From Casuarius casuarius (Eukaryota; Chordata; Aves; Casuariiformes; Casuariidae): a stretch of DNA of 64,000 nucleotides. The position numbers were made by a program, and so were the translations under genes. Below are positions 23,901 to 34,819 of this stretch, piece by piece; position 1 is the stretch's first letter; each line of letters opens with the position of its first letter. The stretch lies in contig PTFA01000112.1 of assembly GCA_003342895.1 (NCBI GenBank), positions 2,209,332 to 2,273,331 on the forward strand, given 5' to 3'. The notes beneath the pieces were generated by a model. The model was not told the DNA's origin. It was given only the letters and a program-made list of their open reading frames with translations, and did no database searches.

Positions 23901-25100
23901 TTAAGAAGCCTGTTTTTCAGTAAGATATTTTGTTTATGGAAATCTGAAGTGCACATTCTTATCCATAGGCATTTCCCAAAAATGCTCCATCACCAACCTC
24001 ATTATGCAATACAGAAATTCTCCCAAGGGATATTATGTAATGGAAATTCCTCCTTCCTCTCCCTAAGGAGTATATTTCTCATTACATCTCTTAGTAATTG
24101 ATCAGTCTAGGAAATCATTTCTGGTAAAACCATATATATATTTTTTTCTTCCAACCTGGTTCACGATTTCTATCTTTATTCAGAAGGATAGGAGACTGCT
24201 AGAAACCCTAAAATTTCCATTTCTGATGCATGACACCAATCTTGGCTCAAACACGCTATTCGGTGAGGAGCAGTGCATTCTTGTACCTGTCTGACTTCAG
24301 ATCATGGAAATTCATGCAGTCACCAAAATTAACCAGCCTGCATTTCCTATTCTGACCATACAAATAATTTTACTTGACAGAATCTCCTGCAACTGTTGTT
24401 AAAAGTCTGCTTCATATTCGCGTATACCTAGACATCATAATCCTTGGTTATTATGAATCACTCAACACAAGGACACGAGGAGTCAAAAAAAATAATGATT
24501 TAAGGCATGAAATGACGTACGCACCTGTGCTTTCCAAATGCGCGGCACAGCACACATGAGCTCACTGAAGAGCGCAGCCCTTCCAGGGCCACTTTTGTCA
24601 ACACATACACCACTAAATGTCCTGTAGTTCTTAGTTAAAAAAAAAAACACAGAACTAGCACCCTTTACCAGAACTTAACACTTCAAACCTCGATTTTCCT
24701 GCAAAATCAGGGCAAAATAAATACCAAGTACTACCAGATATCTACAGTCTAGCAGTGGAATTCAAAGCATACTCCAATCCCTTTTTTAACTTGAAAATAC
24801 CAGAGCTGCTTCTGAGACTGCTGCTGTATTTACCTAGAACAGGCCACAAGCTCCAACATACGACTGCGTCCCGATAGCAAACGAGCAAAATATATCTCGC
24901 TGTTACTCTATCCTACTGTTTGTTTATGAGAATAGACTGACCCTCTGCGATAAACAAGGCTTCGGGTTTCACTCAGAATAACCCTCCTCCGCATAAAATG
25001 AAAAATCACCCCATACTCGTAAAAAAAGCAAATCCGACTAAATAAAATACTGCCTTCTTTGTTTTGTAACGTTATTCTCCCCTGGAAAAGAAAGCCAGAC
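21000..25100. other. Non-coding stretch with a few motif-rich patches
   Basis: No gene is supported. The patch at 21220-21800 mixes TAAT cores with a moderately CpG-rich centre (21360-21520). Minus-strand donor-like sites occur at about 21066 (AAG|GTAAAT), 21774 (CAG|GTAGGT), 22168 (GAG|GTAAGT) and 24833 (TAG|GTAAAT), but I found no convincing acceptor for any of them. The rest is AT-rich unique sequence. Confidence 0.4.
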
Positions 25101-25139
25101 GGCACACGCTGCTATCCTCCTGCTTTCACTTAGGGCATT

Positions 25140-25800
25140 TTTAGAAAAACGTTGTCGCTAGAGAAGACAAACCCTCCAGCAGCACAGCGCGAGTCCACCG
25201 CTCGCGGGAAGTTAACGCTGCGAGCAGCAACCGAGCCGCTCGCCCGGGGAAAATCGGATTTATACATACACATAAACCTCCGAATCGGGGATGACCAGAG
25301 ATTTTGCTCTCTGGAAATAAGAATGGGAAGACTCGGTTTTCTCGTAATACCTTCGCAGCCGCTTCCAGCCGAGCCAGGCTTCCCTTCGAGGGCTGGCAAT
25401 GGAGGTAAACAGCCCCCGTCCGCGCCGAGCCCAGCAGCCCGGCTGAGGACGAGCCGAGACCCCGAGCGATCATTCACGGCGGTAACTTACGTAACGAGAA
25501 ATTATCCCGGCTACGAAATTAGGTTAAAAGGACCTTAGATACTGTAACGCAACGAAAAAATCAGGACAGGCACAGAACAGAGTAGCTGGCGAGCAGCCTC
25601 GTGAGATAATGCGCAACTCGGGGAAGATCTTACGAGCCCCAAAAGCGGCTCCGACCGCGGAGAGCGGAGCGTTCGCCGCGCAGCGGTCTCGGTCTCGCCT
25701 CCCTCCCGCAGCTCCTTCTTCCAGATCACCTTTAGTTAACCAGCGACCTGGAAACCTTCCTCCCCCACTTCCAAATTTGTCACTTTTAAACACACAAGGT
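25140..25800. promoter_or_regulatory. CpG-rich shoulder of the main island
   Basis: CpG density rises through this segment toward the main island. A strong minus-strand donor consensus (AC|GTAAGT) lies near 25486-25493. That could end a first exon of a minus-strand transcript starting in the island. No start codon with a convincing reading frame could be assigned. Confidence 0.45.
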
Positions 25801-26334
25801 TTAATTTCTTAATTGGATTAGGTATTTCCTCCCAGCCGGCAGCAGCGCGGCGGCAGCCCGGCTCCGCGCGACCCACCGGGCTCGGCCGCAGGCGGCGGAT
25901 CCGCGGCGCTGCGCGAAAACGCCGAGATCCCGGGAAAAAAAAAAAATTAAAATTAAAACTTGCTCTTCTCCGCGCTGGGCGGGCGCCGGAGGGGTTAACC
26001 ACCCGCTGCGGCTTTTTAACTTTGCTGGCGTTTCCAACGCCGGCCGGGGGGACCGGCACCACCCTCCCCCTCCCGCCGGCTCGGCCGCCCGATCCCGAGG
26101 AAACCCCGCGGGGCCGACGCGCACCTATGCACCGCGCTGCCCAGCAGCCGCCGCTTGTTGCTTGTCCTTTTCCACCCGCCCTCTCCCGGAGCCGGGGGCG
26201 GGAGGCGGCTGCACTGGAGGAATGTGCGAAAGCGGGTGAAAGCTGCCTGCCGCGGGGAGAGGGGAAAACGGGGGGAAACAGGGAGGAAGGCAGCAGCAGC
26301 AGCAGCGGGCGCCCGCCGCGCCCCGGCCCGCTGC
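25800..26334. promoter_or_regulatory. Main CpG island, left part (likely promoter)
   Basis: Very GC-rich, CpG-dense DNA with many CGCGC and GGCGG words and a (CAG)5-like run at about 26291-26306, running into the second gap. No protein exon is recognised. Open frames on both strands are long only because GC-rich DNA and Ns lack stop codons. This is the strongest promoter candidate, and a transcription start and first exon could lie inside the gap. Confidence 0.65.
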
Positions 26335-27317
26335 NNNNNNNNNNNNNNNNNNNNNNNNNNNNNNNNNNNNNNNNNNNNNNNNNNNNNNNNNNNNNNNNNN
26401 NNNNNNNNNNNNNNNNNNNNNNNNNNNNNNNNNNNNNNNNNNNNNNNNNNNNNNNNNNNNNNNNNNNNNNNNNNNNNNNNNNNNNNNNNNNNNNNNNNNN
26501 NNNNNNNNNNNNNNNNNNNNNNNNNNNNNNNNNNNNNNNNNNNNNNNNNNNNNNNNNNNNNNNNNNNNNNNNNNNNNNNNNNNNNNNNNNNNNNNNNNNN
26601 NNNNNNNNNNNNNNNNNNNNNNNNNNNNNNNNNNNNNNNNNNNNNNNNNNNNNNNNNNNNNNNNNNNNNNNNNNNNNNNNNNNNNNNNNNNNNNNNNNNN
26701 NNNNNNNNNNNNNNNNNNNNNNNNNNNNNNNNNNNNNNNNNNNNNNNNNNNNNNNNNNNNNNNNNNNNNNNNNNNNNNNNNNNNNNNNNNNNNNNNNNNN
26801 NNNNNNNNNNNNNNNNNNNNNNNNNNNNNNNNNNNNNNNNNNNNNNNNNNNNNNNNNNNNNNNNNNNNNNNNNNNNNNNNNNNNNNNNNNNNNNNNNNNN
26901 NNNNNNNNNNNNNNNNNNNNNNNNNNNNNNNNNNNNNNNNNNNNNNNNNNNNNNNNNNNNNNNNNNNNNNNNNNNNNNNNNNNNNNNNNNNNNNNNNNNN
27001 NNNNNNNNNNNNNNNNNNNNNNNNNNNNNNNNNNNNNNNNNNNNNNNNNNNNNNNNNNNNNNNNNNNNNNNNNNNNNNNNNNNNNNNNNNNNNNNNNNNN
27101 NNNNNNNNNNNNNNNNNNNNNNNNNNNNNNNNNNNNNNNNNNNNNNNNNNNNNNNNNNNNNNNNNNNNNNNNNNNNNNNNNNNNNNNNNNNNNNNNNNNN
27201 NNNNNNNNNNNNNNNNNNNNNNNNNNNNNNNNNNNNNNNNNNNNNNNNNNNNNNNNNNNNNNNNNNNNNNNNNNNNNNNNNNNNNNNNNNNNNNNNNNNN
27301 NNNNNNNNNNNNNNNNN
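26335..27317. other. Assembly gap (Ns) inside the CpG island
   Basis: 983 unknown bases bounded by a GC-rich island on the left and a CG/TG repeat on the right. GC-extreme promoter and first-exon sequence is commonly lost from bird draft assemblies, so a first exon may be hidden here. Confidence 0.99.
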
Positions 27318-27349
27318 GGAGAGGCGCGCGCGGGGGCTGGGGGTGCACA

Positions 27350-27990
27350 GAGTGTGTGTGTGTGTGTGTGCGCGTGTGTGTGTGTGTGCGCGTGTGTGTG
27401 TGTGTGCGCGTGTGTGTGTGTGCGCGTGTGTGTGCGCGCGTGCACACGTCCGTGTGTCCATGTGTGCGCAGTGTGTGTACGCACACTGCATGCATGCGCG
27501 TGTGTGTGCACACACAGTGTGCACGTGTTGGTGTGCACAGGGTGCACGTGTGCATGACCTGTGCGTGCACCGCCTGTATCCGCGTGCGCAATCTGTGCAT
27601 GCACAGTCTGTATCCATGTGCGTGGGGTGCGTGTGCACACCTGTATCTGTGTGCAGGCTCTGCATCCCTGCGCACGCTCTGTGTGTGCACAGTCTGTGTG
27701 TGTATGTGAGCTCAGCGTGTGCATGGCCTTTCTCCACACACACACGTGTGCACGCAGTGTGTATGGTCTCTATCTGTGTGTGCGTGTGTGTGTGTGGACG
27801 TGCACAGTGTGCATGTGAACAGCCTGTACCTGGGTGCATGGTCAGTGTGTGCAGGGTCTGTGTGCCGGCACGCACACCGTCGGTGTCTGGGTGTGCACAG
27901 GGTGTGCGTGGTCTGTGCCTGTGCACACGGTGTGTGTGTCTGCAGGCATGGGGGGGGCGTGTGCCCGTGTGCCCGCGTGTGCCCGTGCAC
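27350..27990. repeat. TG/CG-rich alternating tract with degenerate ~34-bp units
   Basis: About 640 bp almost entirely of TG, CG and CA steps. The first 90 bp is a near-pure (TG)n(CG)n microsatellite. From about 27560 the same phrase (CTGTGCATGCAC..CTGTATCC..GTGCG) recurs at roughly 34-bp spacing, so the tract is partly a decayed minisatellite. Long open frames on both strands encode only Cys/Val/His/Thr-rich low-complexity peptides and are artefacts. The tract is strongly Z-DNA-prone and sits between two CpG-rich segments. Confidence 0.85.
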
Positions 27991-27999
27991 GCTGCCTTC

Positions 28000-28460
28000 C
28001 CGCCCCCGCCGCTGACGGCGGAGCTCTGGTTTCCGGCTATTTCTGGCACGAGCCTGTGACCTTCCGCGTCCCCGAGGTGCATTCAGGCCCCCATTCAGGC
28101 GTCGAGGCAGAGGGGAAAAGCAGAGGCAATGTTCAGTCGTGCTTCACCTTCCCGCTGCAACGCCGTTGTTCGTAGGTGTATTTAAAACATAGTTACGGTT
28201 GCAGTGATGCGTCGCTGCTTTAACGAACGGTTCATCGATGGCCGCAGGGGCGACGGCCCCGGCTCGCCACGCGTGGGGAGCAGCGAGTCAAGGCCCGCGC
28301 GGCCGCCCGCGGCTCCGACCCCGCGATGCTCCGGAGACAACGCGTCCCACCCCTCGTGCCCGCACACCCTTGCTTTGGCGCGTTTTGGGGTATCTGCGAC
28401 GGCCCCAGCCCGGGACCGGCCCCGCGGGCAGGGAAAGGAGCTGCCCAAGTGCAACTTTCA
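28000..28460. promoter_or_regulatory. Main CpG island, right part
   Basis: CpG-dense GC-rich sequence resumes after the TG/CG tract, especially at 28220-28450. No exon is recognised. It is probably continuous with the island left of the gap. Confidence 0.6.
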
Positions 28461-28639
28461 TCTGGCCTCGAGAAATTATCTGAAAATCTTGGGGAGAAAG
28501 GCAGTAAACATCTGTATACTATGAAATCCATTAGATGTGCTCAGTATTTTATATTGATCGGTATATCACTACACAAAGTTAATATATTATGATTATTAGT
28601 ATATTGCTAAATCACTAAATATGACGGCAGATGCAATAA

Positions 28640-29280
28640 ATCATTTCCGAGGGGTCTCTGCCGGCACTGGGAAACGGGCGGGTTCGTTCCTCCTCCCACG
28701 TGCCGCTGCTGTGCCCGCGCGGCGCCGGGTCCCCGGGTTTACGGCACGGCCCTGCTGAAGGAGCAGATGTTGGCGCGAGTGCGCAGCTGTGCTGTCGCGG
28801 CGGGGGACGGATGCCAACCAGGGTTAATTCGGGATAAATGCACAAGCGCGCGCGGCGTGACCCACGGTGCCTCCGTACTGCCCTGCTGCCGGGCTGCCCA
28901 ACAGCTCGGCCCGCCGCGGTGCGTTGAAGCCCCGCGAGCTCCCCCGTCCAAACTGGACTTCACGGGAAGACCCGGGGGTGGAGAGGAGGAGAGCCTGTGG
29001 CGCAGATGACATCCAGATGTGGAAACACTGTAAATACAAACATCAAAAGGCTCTCGGCCCTCCGTGGCCGCGAAGGCAGCACCGGGGAAAGGACCTTCCG
29101 CACCACACAAATGTCCGCGGCCGGAAAGCCGAGGACCTGCCGGCCCTGGCGCACAGCAGACTCCTCCCGACCGCGGCAGAAACGATCCCTTCGTAAAGGC
29201 AAACACTCAGCAAACGCTCGGCCACCATCGAGAAGGTCCGGCCCTGGCTAAGGGCCAGCGCGACCAAATGGGAGATGTCT
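28640..29280. promoter_or_regulatory. CpG island
   Basis: A further CpG-dense block separated from the previous one by about 150 bp of AT-rich DNA. A strong plus-strand donor consensus GCAG|GTGAGTAT follows at 29347/29348, which could end a non-coding first exon transcribed to the right. No coding frame is convincing. Confidence 0.55.
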
Positions 29281-29559
29281 TCCAAAGACCAGAAGTTTAA
29301 TTCTAATAAATCTGAACGCCAGCACAGAAATGCATGCGTATGAGCAGGTGAGTATTTAGATCGAACCTCCAGAAACATGAGACGCTTCTCGGTAGAATCA
29401 ATATCATTCGGGGATGGCTCTTAAACCTCGCCAGTCTCATCAAACAAGTAAATAAAGAGACGCGTTTCACAGCTTTGGTATTTGCTGCTCAAAGCTACAA
29501 CTCGAGTGAAATCAGAGAAGAGGGACCCTGGCAAACCACACGGCAACTTCACTTTACGG

Positions 29560-29930
29560 AAACGCGGCAGATTGAAGGCCGTTGCGCAGGACGGCTCTGC
29601 GGAGCTGGACGGCTCTGCACAGGAGGCTCTGCAGAGGAGGACGAACCGGCAACAAGCCACTGCCAGCGCAGGGCAAGCTTTCCCCACGCCGGGGGACCAA
29701 CCCGTCCGTCCGTCCGTCCGTCCGCCCTTCGCCGCCGTACCTCCCCACCTGCGCCTCCGCCTGGGACTGCAGGCAGACGCACGGGGCAGAGCACTGGGAC
29801 CGGGCAAAGCTGAAGTCGTACCAAAGACAGCAGAAGCCACCTAAGACTTGTGCGGGAAGGATGGATGGGCAGAGGATGGATGGGCAAACGGCGCGCACGG
29901 GCTGCAGCCTCAGACATTTGTTTCGCCTTC
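29560..29930. promoter_or_regulatory. CpG-rich segment with (CCGT)5 run
   Basis: GC-rich DNA with five CCGT tetramers in tandem at about 29702-29721 and a duplicated 'GGATGGATGGGCA' phrase at about 29859-29887. It belongs to the 25-31 kb CpG cluster. No gene is recognised. Confidence 0.5.
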
Positions 29931-30114
29931 CCAGTTCAGTGCCCAAATGTCCAAACCAGGATGACAAAACTGGGCGTTTTTTGTTTCAGCTTTCCTCGCA
30001 GAGCAGGGGGGCCAACGGGAAAACAGAGCTTCGACAGAGCTGTTTCTTGTTCTCTTTTCTTTCAGGGATGCTGCCTGGCGGAGACGCCCTGCTGCGCCTA
30101 TCGACCCTACTCAC

Positions 30115-30300
30115 CTCCGCCCCGACCACGCCGGAGTTGGCAATTGCATCGAGGTGGCAGGACCGGAGCCACCCGCTGCCCAAATGACGCTTGTCCCAAG
30201 CAGAAAGCCGTCCCCCGAGACGGGAACCTGTTAGACCGAAACAGTCCCTTAACGATAGTGTGGGGCTTTTCCAACACGCCAAGCCACACCACACTTCTTC
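30115..30300 (-). other. Possible non-coding first exon ending at a strong donor
   Basis: On the minus strand the sequence ending GGCGGAG at 30115 is followed by GTGAGTAG, an excellent donor match. The candidate exon body (30115 to roughly 30300) is unique and moderately GC-rich. The 5' boundary is unknown and the right coordinate is arbitrary. This could be an upstream alternative first exon for a minus-strand gene, or chance. Confidence 0.25.
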
Positions 30301-30669
30301 CTGGGGAGCTGAAGAGCTCCAAGCAGCCTGGGACCAGCAGCGCTGACAACAGGAGGGGAGAGCACTTAACCAGAGCGTTGCATAAAGATGTCAGGAGGAA
30401 ATCAGGATTTTACAGCAGAGAGAGTAGAAAAACACTCAGGAAGAGCTTGGATAAACTCCGGGCGAGATTCAATAAGAGCCTCCACCCGCCTCCTGCACCG
30501 CAGCCCCACCTGGGCTTCTGCAGGGAGGCAGCCGGAGAGCAGCTTTATTGAATCTTTTATTGAATCTGTCTCTAGGCTGGTAACTGCGCTAGGTACCCTC
30601 AGCAGGGCCTAAAAATAGAAATCAAGTGACACAGGGATTTGCAGCGAAACCGTTAAAATATGCTCCGAT

Positions 30670-30860
30670 TTGCTTCGAAAGAAGGAGTGCCCTGGGAGAG
30701 GGGGGCGGCGCGGCGGGCTGCACCCGCGCCCAACGCTGCGCCGTCGCCTGCGAACGCGGCCGGGGCCGGCTGCTCCCCGGCTCGGCGGCAGCCCCCCGGC
30801 CCCGCACCTTCTGGCGGTGCAGCCTTCCTCTCCCCGACCTCGAAACACCCCCGCTGCAAA
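30670..30860. promoter_or_regulatory. Small CpG island
   Basis: A compact CpG-dense block flanked by AT-rich DNA, at the right end of the 25-31 kb cluster. Open frames on both strands are compositional. No exon is recognised. Confidence 0.55.
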
Positions 30861-30899
30861 ACTATTTAGCCACCGGCGTATCGCGTAAAATCTATAGCA

Positions 30900-32290
30900 G
30901 CTCAAGAGCTTAATTTTGACATATAATTTTCACTTGCTAAACAGAAAAGGGAGAGAAAGCCTGAAACTGTCTAAACAAAAGAATGTTTTTTCCCTTTGCA
31001 CTTTCAAACGTTCATAAACGGAGCAGAATACAGTTAGAGACGGCCCTTCGCCTGGGGGCATCCAAGGCTATGGCTCCAATTAAGGAGAACAAGGATGCAG
31101 GAGGTGGTACCTCCAGTCTGATTGCTCTCGCCTGGGGCAGCGAAGCCTCATGAATAAACACTGTTGACTCTAACTCTCAACAAAACAATTACACATTTGT
31201 TTTTAGCATACATTTTCTTAGCCTTTCCACTTGCAATTTTTGCTACTATAAACCAGCCAGGATGAGAATAAATACCTTTGTGATTCTCTAAACACCCTCG
31301 TTGTTGTGGCACTTCACTCCTGAATGTGTACGCGACCAGAAGAAATGATCCCAAATGATACGGAGAAACGTTCCTTTGAAGTAACCCTTCAGAATTAGAT
31401 GCAAAACATTTACAGCTAATTATTATTACGAGAACTTGGGTACACACTGCCAGCTACCGGAGCGAAAACCTTAATCCTAGAGCCAGTTACCTTCAAATCC
31501 CGGGGGCAGGAGGAGACGCCGTGGTCGCTCACCTGGTTGAGCACCTGCTGCGTGGGGCGAGCAGCCCCATCTCGCCCCGGGGTGCCGCGAGCACCCTCCG
31601 AGGGGGACCCAAAGGGGCGCAGCTGGGCCACGAGCCCGTCGTTTCCACGCACCAGAACTGCCCGCTCGGCTCCCTCTGCGACGCCAATGGAAGGAGCAGC
31701 GAGCGGGTCCATTAGTCTGATTTTGGTTTTATACTGAGGGGAAAACTGTAACAGGCAGCGGCTGAAGCCGAGGGAAAGCGGGTGCCCAATTTCCCCCCAC
31801 CCAGTAGCTCTTACAGCAGCCAGCACAAAACCCGAAGCTCTTAAAAGGCAGAAGAGAAGAGCCCCAGCTTGCCCTCACGGCCTCGTTCTTCAAGGAAAGG
31901 CAGATGCAGAAGTAAACCGGAACTCTGGCTTCCCTCTGAGGATGATGGTGGAAGCAGAAGAATGGTTTTCCGAGCTTTCTAAGGATTTTTCCCAGAAAAG
32001 CAACCTATTGCTCCAAAGCCAAACAGACAAGTACCACCCATTACTTCAAGATGTCAAGGCCTAAGCTGCAGTTTCTCTACTTGGCGCTAAAGTTTTTGGA
32101 CGAGAAGCACACTTTTTCTTAGAAATGCCCCTAACCGGGTGATTCCCCTCCTTCCCACTGTTAGCGCAGGGATGAGCAAACACGGAGCGGGAGGGCGACG
32201 GGCAGCGGGCTAAGCCGAACCGCAGCGCCCCGGCGGGGGAGCTGCGAGCGACGGAGCAACCCGCTCGCGGCACTCGTGCCACGTGCCGAG
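30900..32290. other. Non-coding stretch, no gene recognised
   Basis: Unique sequence with a moderately CpG-rich patch at 31490-31700. That patch contains a minus-strand donor-like CAG|GTGAGC near 31534, and again no partner acceptor is evident. A second CpG-richer patch lies at about 32170-32285. Confidence 0.45.
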
Positions 32291-32299
32291 TCAGAAGAC

Positions 32300-33550
32300 G
32301 AGCACTGTTGCCTGCTCCTATATGTTATTTATATATGATGTTAAGCAACAACGTGCAAATGAGCTGGAGTAGAAAATATCAGACATGGCAAGATGTTACG
32401 GTGCCGCGCTACACGGCACAACAGAGATAAGTGACTCTCCGTATGGGGCTCTGTATCCTCCGAGTGTTTATACTTGATTGTATAATTGGGACCGCAGCCA
32501 GCTCGTCCTAAAATATACAGCATGAGCATGGTTAGGCATTGCATCTGTAACATACACAACTTTAGATGTCAAAGCATCTTTGTTTGAAGTCAACAGCAAT
32601 AAAAACTGCATTTGTATGAGAGCTTAGCATGTGGGAATACATATTGCTAAACGGAGATGTTAACACATGGCCCTCCTCGCTCTCCTGCTGCCAAAAGTAT
32701 GCCTTTCAAAATCAGAACGAGCATGCCAATAATCTGTAGGATATTTTAAAACTGAGAGAGATCTATGGCAATCTTCCAGTATGGGAGAAAACTCTTCTGG
32801 GGCAAATTTACCTTTGGCGGAAACCAGTGTAACTCCTTCTACTTTGAAAGACTTGGGTCTTTCACATATATGGACACCTTATGCATAAAAAATCTGTAAA
32901 AGAGGTTTTCTGTCACGTTTCATTTTGCAGAACCTTCAATATTGGTCACGTGGTGACTAATATATTAAAAAAATATTTCAAATGTATACAAATCTATCTT
33001 TATAAGTAGCTACCTCGGCATTATTTTACTAAGCCCCACAAAAATTGTACCAGGACTGTGTTGAGCTTATGGGATTTCTATGAATCCTCTTCCTGGATAT
33101 TAAACTTTAAACAAATATTATGATTGTATTCAGAAGGTTTGAATGGGCTGATGATTTTGAAAGTGCTACTTTGGCATCATTGTACAGCTACATTCTTTTA
33201 TGTATGTTTTGTTAAAACACAAAGAAACTCTATTTATGAAAAGTCAGTCTTAAATCTATAGTTTGTGAAGCCATAATTTGTGGTTGCAATTGTGGTTAAT
33301 TTAACAAAGAAAGCCTTTTGGTTCACAGTGCACCATACTTACTATTTTTCATAAACTATCAGAGCAAAAAAACCCTTCAACATGTCAGATATATGATGAT
33401 CCAGCAATGTTGCAATTTTCCAACTCCTATTTTGTGGTACACCATATTATATGCACAGGAATGCTACATCATTTATTCTGGAGCACAGCCCTGTAATTAT
33501 TGCTGGCAAACTACTAATTACATACCGCCATCAAATCTAACAATTTTCCC
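32300..33550. promoter_or_regulatory. Long AT-rich candidate conserved block
   Basis: About 1.25 kb of AT-rich unique sequence between CpG-rich neighbours. It carries GTGCAAATGAG near 32350, a TTATGCATAA palindrome near 32879-32888, and an E-box CACGTG at 32947-32952 within the near-palindrome GTCACGTGGTGAC. No coding frame or splice pair was seen. The texture matches gene-desert conserved elements, but conservation must be tested. Confidence 0.35.
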
Positions 33551-33553
33551 AAT

Positions 33554-33568
33554 AAAAAAAAAAAAAAA
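33554..33568 (+). repeat. Poly-A tract
   Basis: An A homopolymer of about 14 bases in AT-rich DNA. No SINE or LINE body was recognised immediately upstream. Confidence 0.8.
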
Positions 33569-33984
33569 CCCTACTTTCGTGTGGAATACAGCAACTACAA
33601 CTATGAGTACAGGCATGTTTTTATTTTAGCATGCACACGCACACGCTGTTGATCCTCCACTCATTACCACTTCACCTAAAACGTCCCCTAAGCACAGAGC
33701 TATGCACCCTCCTATGCCGTGGTTTGATGCCGCAGGGCACCGTTTTGTCATCAGAACTGGGTCTGAACTGTGAACTCTGCTTCCGACCTGGAACTTCCTC
33801 CTCATCTGAGAGGCAAAACTCTCAGCTCCGATGGTTTGGGCTTGCTCTAGTTCAGATTCGGGACCTGAAACAAAACGGGGGGATCTAGATCTTAATTTCC
33901 TCCCATCCAGGAGGTCTGCATCTGGAATTTCATCTTGTGGTCCTCTTTGGACACTACAACGTGGATCTCCTTCTGCATGCCCCG

Positions 33985-34640
33985 CCAAGGGCAAAGGCGG
34001 AGAGAGCCTCTGCGCCAGGGGGATATCTGCCTCTCGCCAGCGCCAGGGGCTCTAGGGAAAAGGCAAACGTCAACCGCAGAACCGCAGAACGTCGCTTCTT
34101 CTAGGAAAGAAGAAAAGGAAGTAGCGTGGGGAAGAGCGAGTACGCAACTGTACTTCCCCAAAGATAATCTGCTACGTGCACTGGCCTTTACAGAACTTGG
34201 CTGCAAGTTTGACAGCTTCAGGCAGCCCTTCCCTGCTCCATCATCTCCTCGCAGCGCGAGAGGAGCGCGGGCAGGAAAACGGCAGAACCAGACCTCTACG
34301 GATGCACCCACTCGAGGCTGCTCCCACTGCGCACGCTGGGCGGGAGGACGTACGCCCGTGCAGGGCACCTGCCTGCGCGGGAGCCGGCGTTGTCCCCGCT
34401 GCCCTTGGCCGCGGGGAGCCAAACCCAGCATCGGCTCCTGCTGCATCTCTTTCCTTCCTTCACAGAAACTCCTGCTGTTTGGGGGAGGCCGTGGGAGGCG
34501 GAGGAGGCCGCCCGCCTCCTGCTTCTTACACGTGCTCCCCCGGCCTCCGCCCCGGAGCGCGCTCGGGACCCCGCCAGGCTCGCTCCCGTCCGAAAGCACG
34601 ACCCGCAGCGGAGGTCTGCAGCATCCTGCAGGCAATTTTC
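33985..34640. promoter_or_regulatory. CpG-rich island-like segment
   Basis: A GC-rich stretch with many CpGs, particularly 34240-34610. Overlapping open frames of 168-293 codons on both strands occupy it. They share no recognisable domain and run antisense to each other, as expected from stop-poor GC-rich DNA, so I do not call a gene. Confidence 0.5.
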
Positions 34641-34819
34641 TCAATTGTTCTCAATTTTCCTCTGTTTCAAAACTGCAGCTAAAAATGACTGCCGAGCAAA
34701 ACCCCGTCCTGCTTCGTGAAGGTACGGAGCCAGGCGCGCACTTGCTGCACGCTTTGAACGGAGCCAGCCGGGGCACTTTCGATGGGCGTCAGAGAAATCC
34801 CGCTGGAGTACCGTAACCT

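Noticed and set aside
25736..28082. Open frames of 500-690 codons on both strands
   Set aside because: They run through the 983-base N gap and the TG/CG tract; the translated parts are His/Thr or Cys/Val low-complexity runs and GC-island sequence.
29549..30551. Frames of 120-233 codons on both strands
   Set aside because: Same compositional effect in the CpG cluster; no splice structure or domain supports a protein.
33892..34816. Overlapping 168-293-codon frames on both strands
   Set aside because: Located in a GC-rich, stop-poor island and mutually antisense; no recognisable domain or motif.
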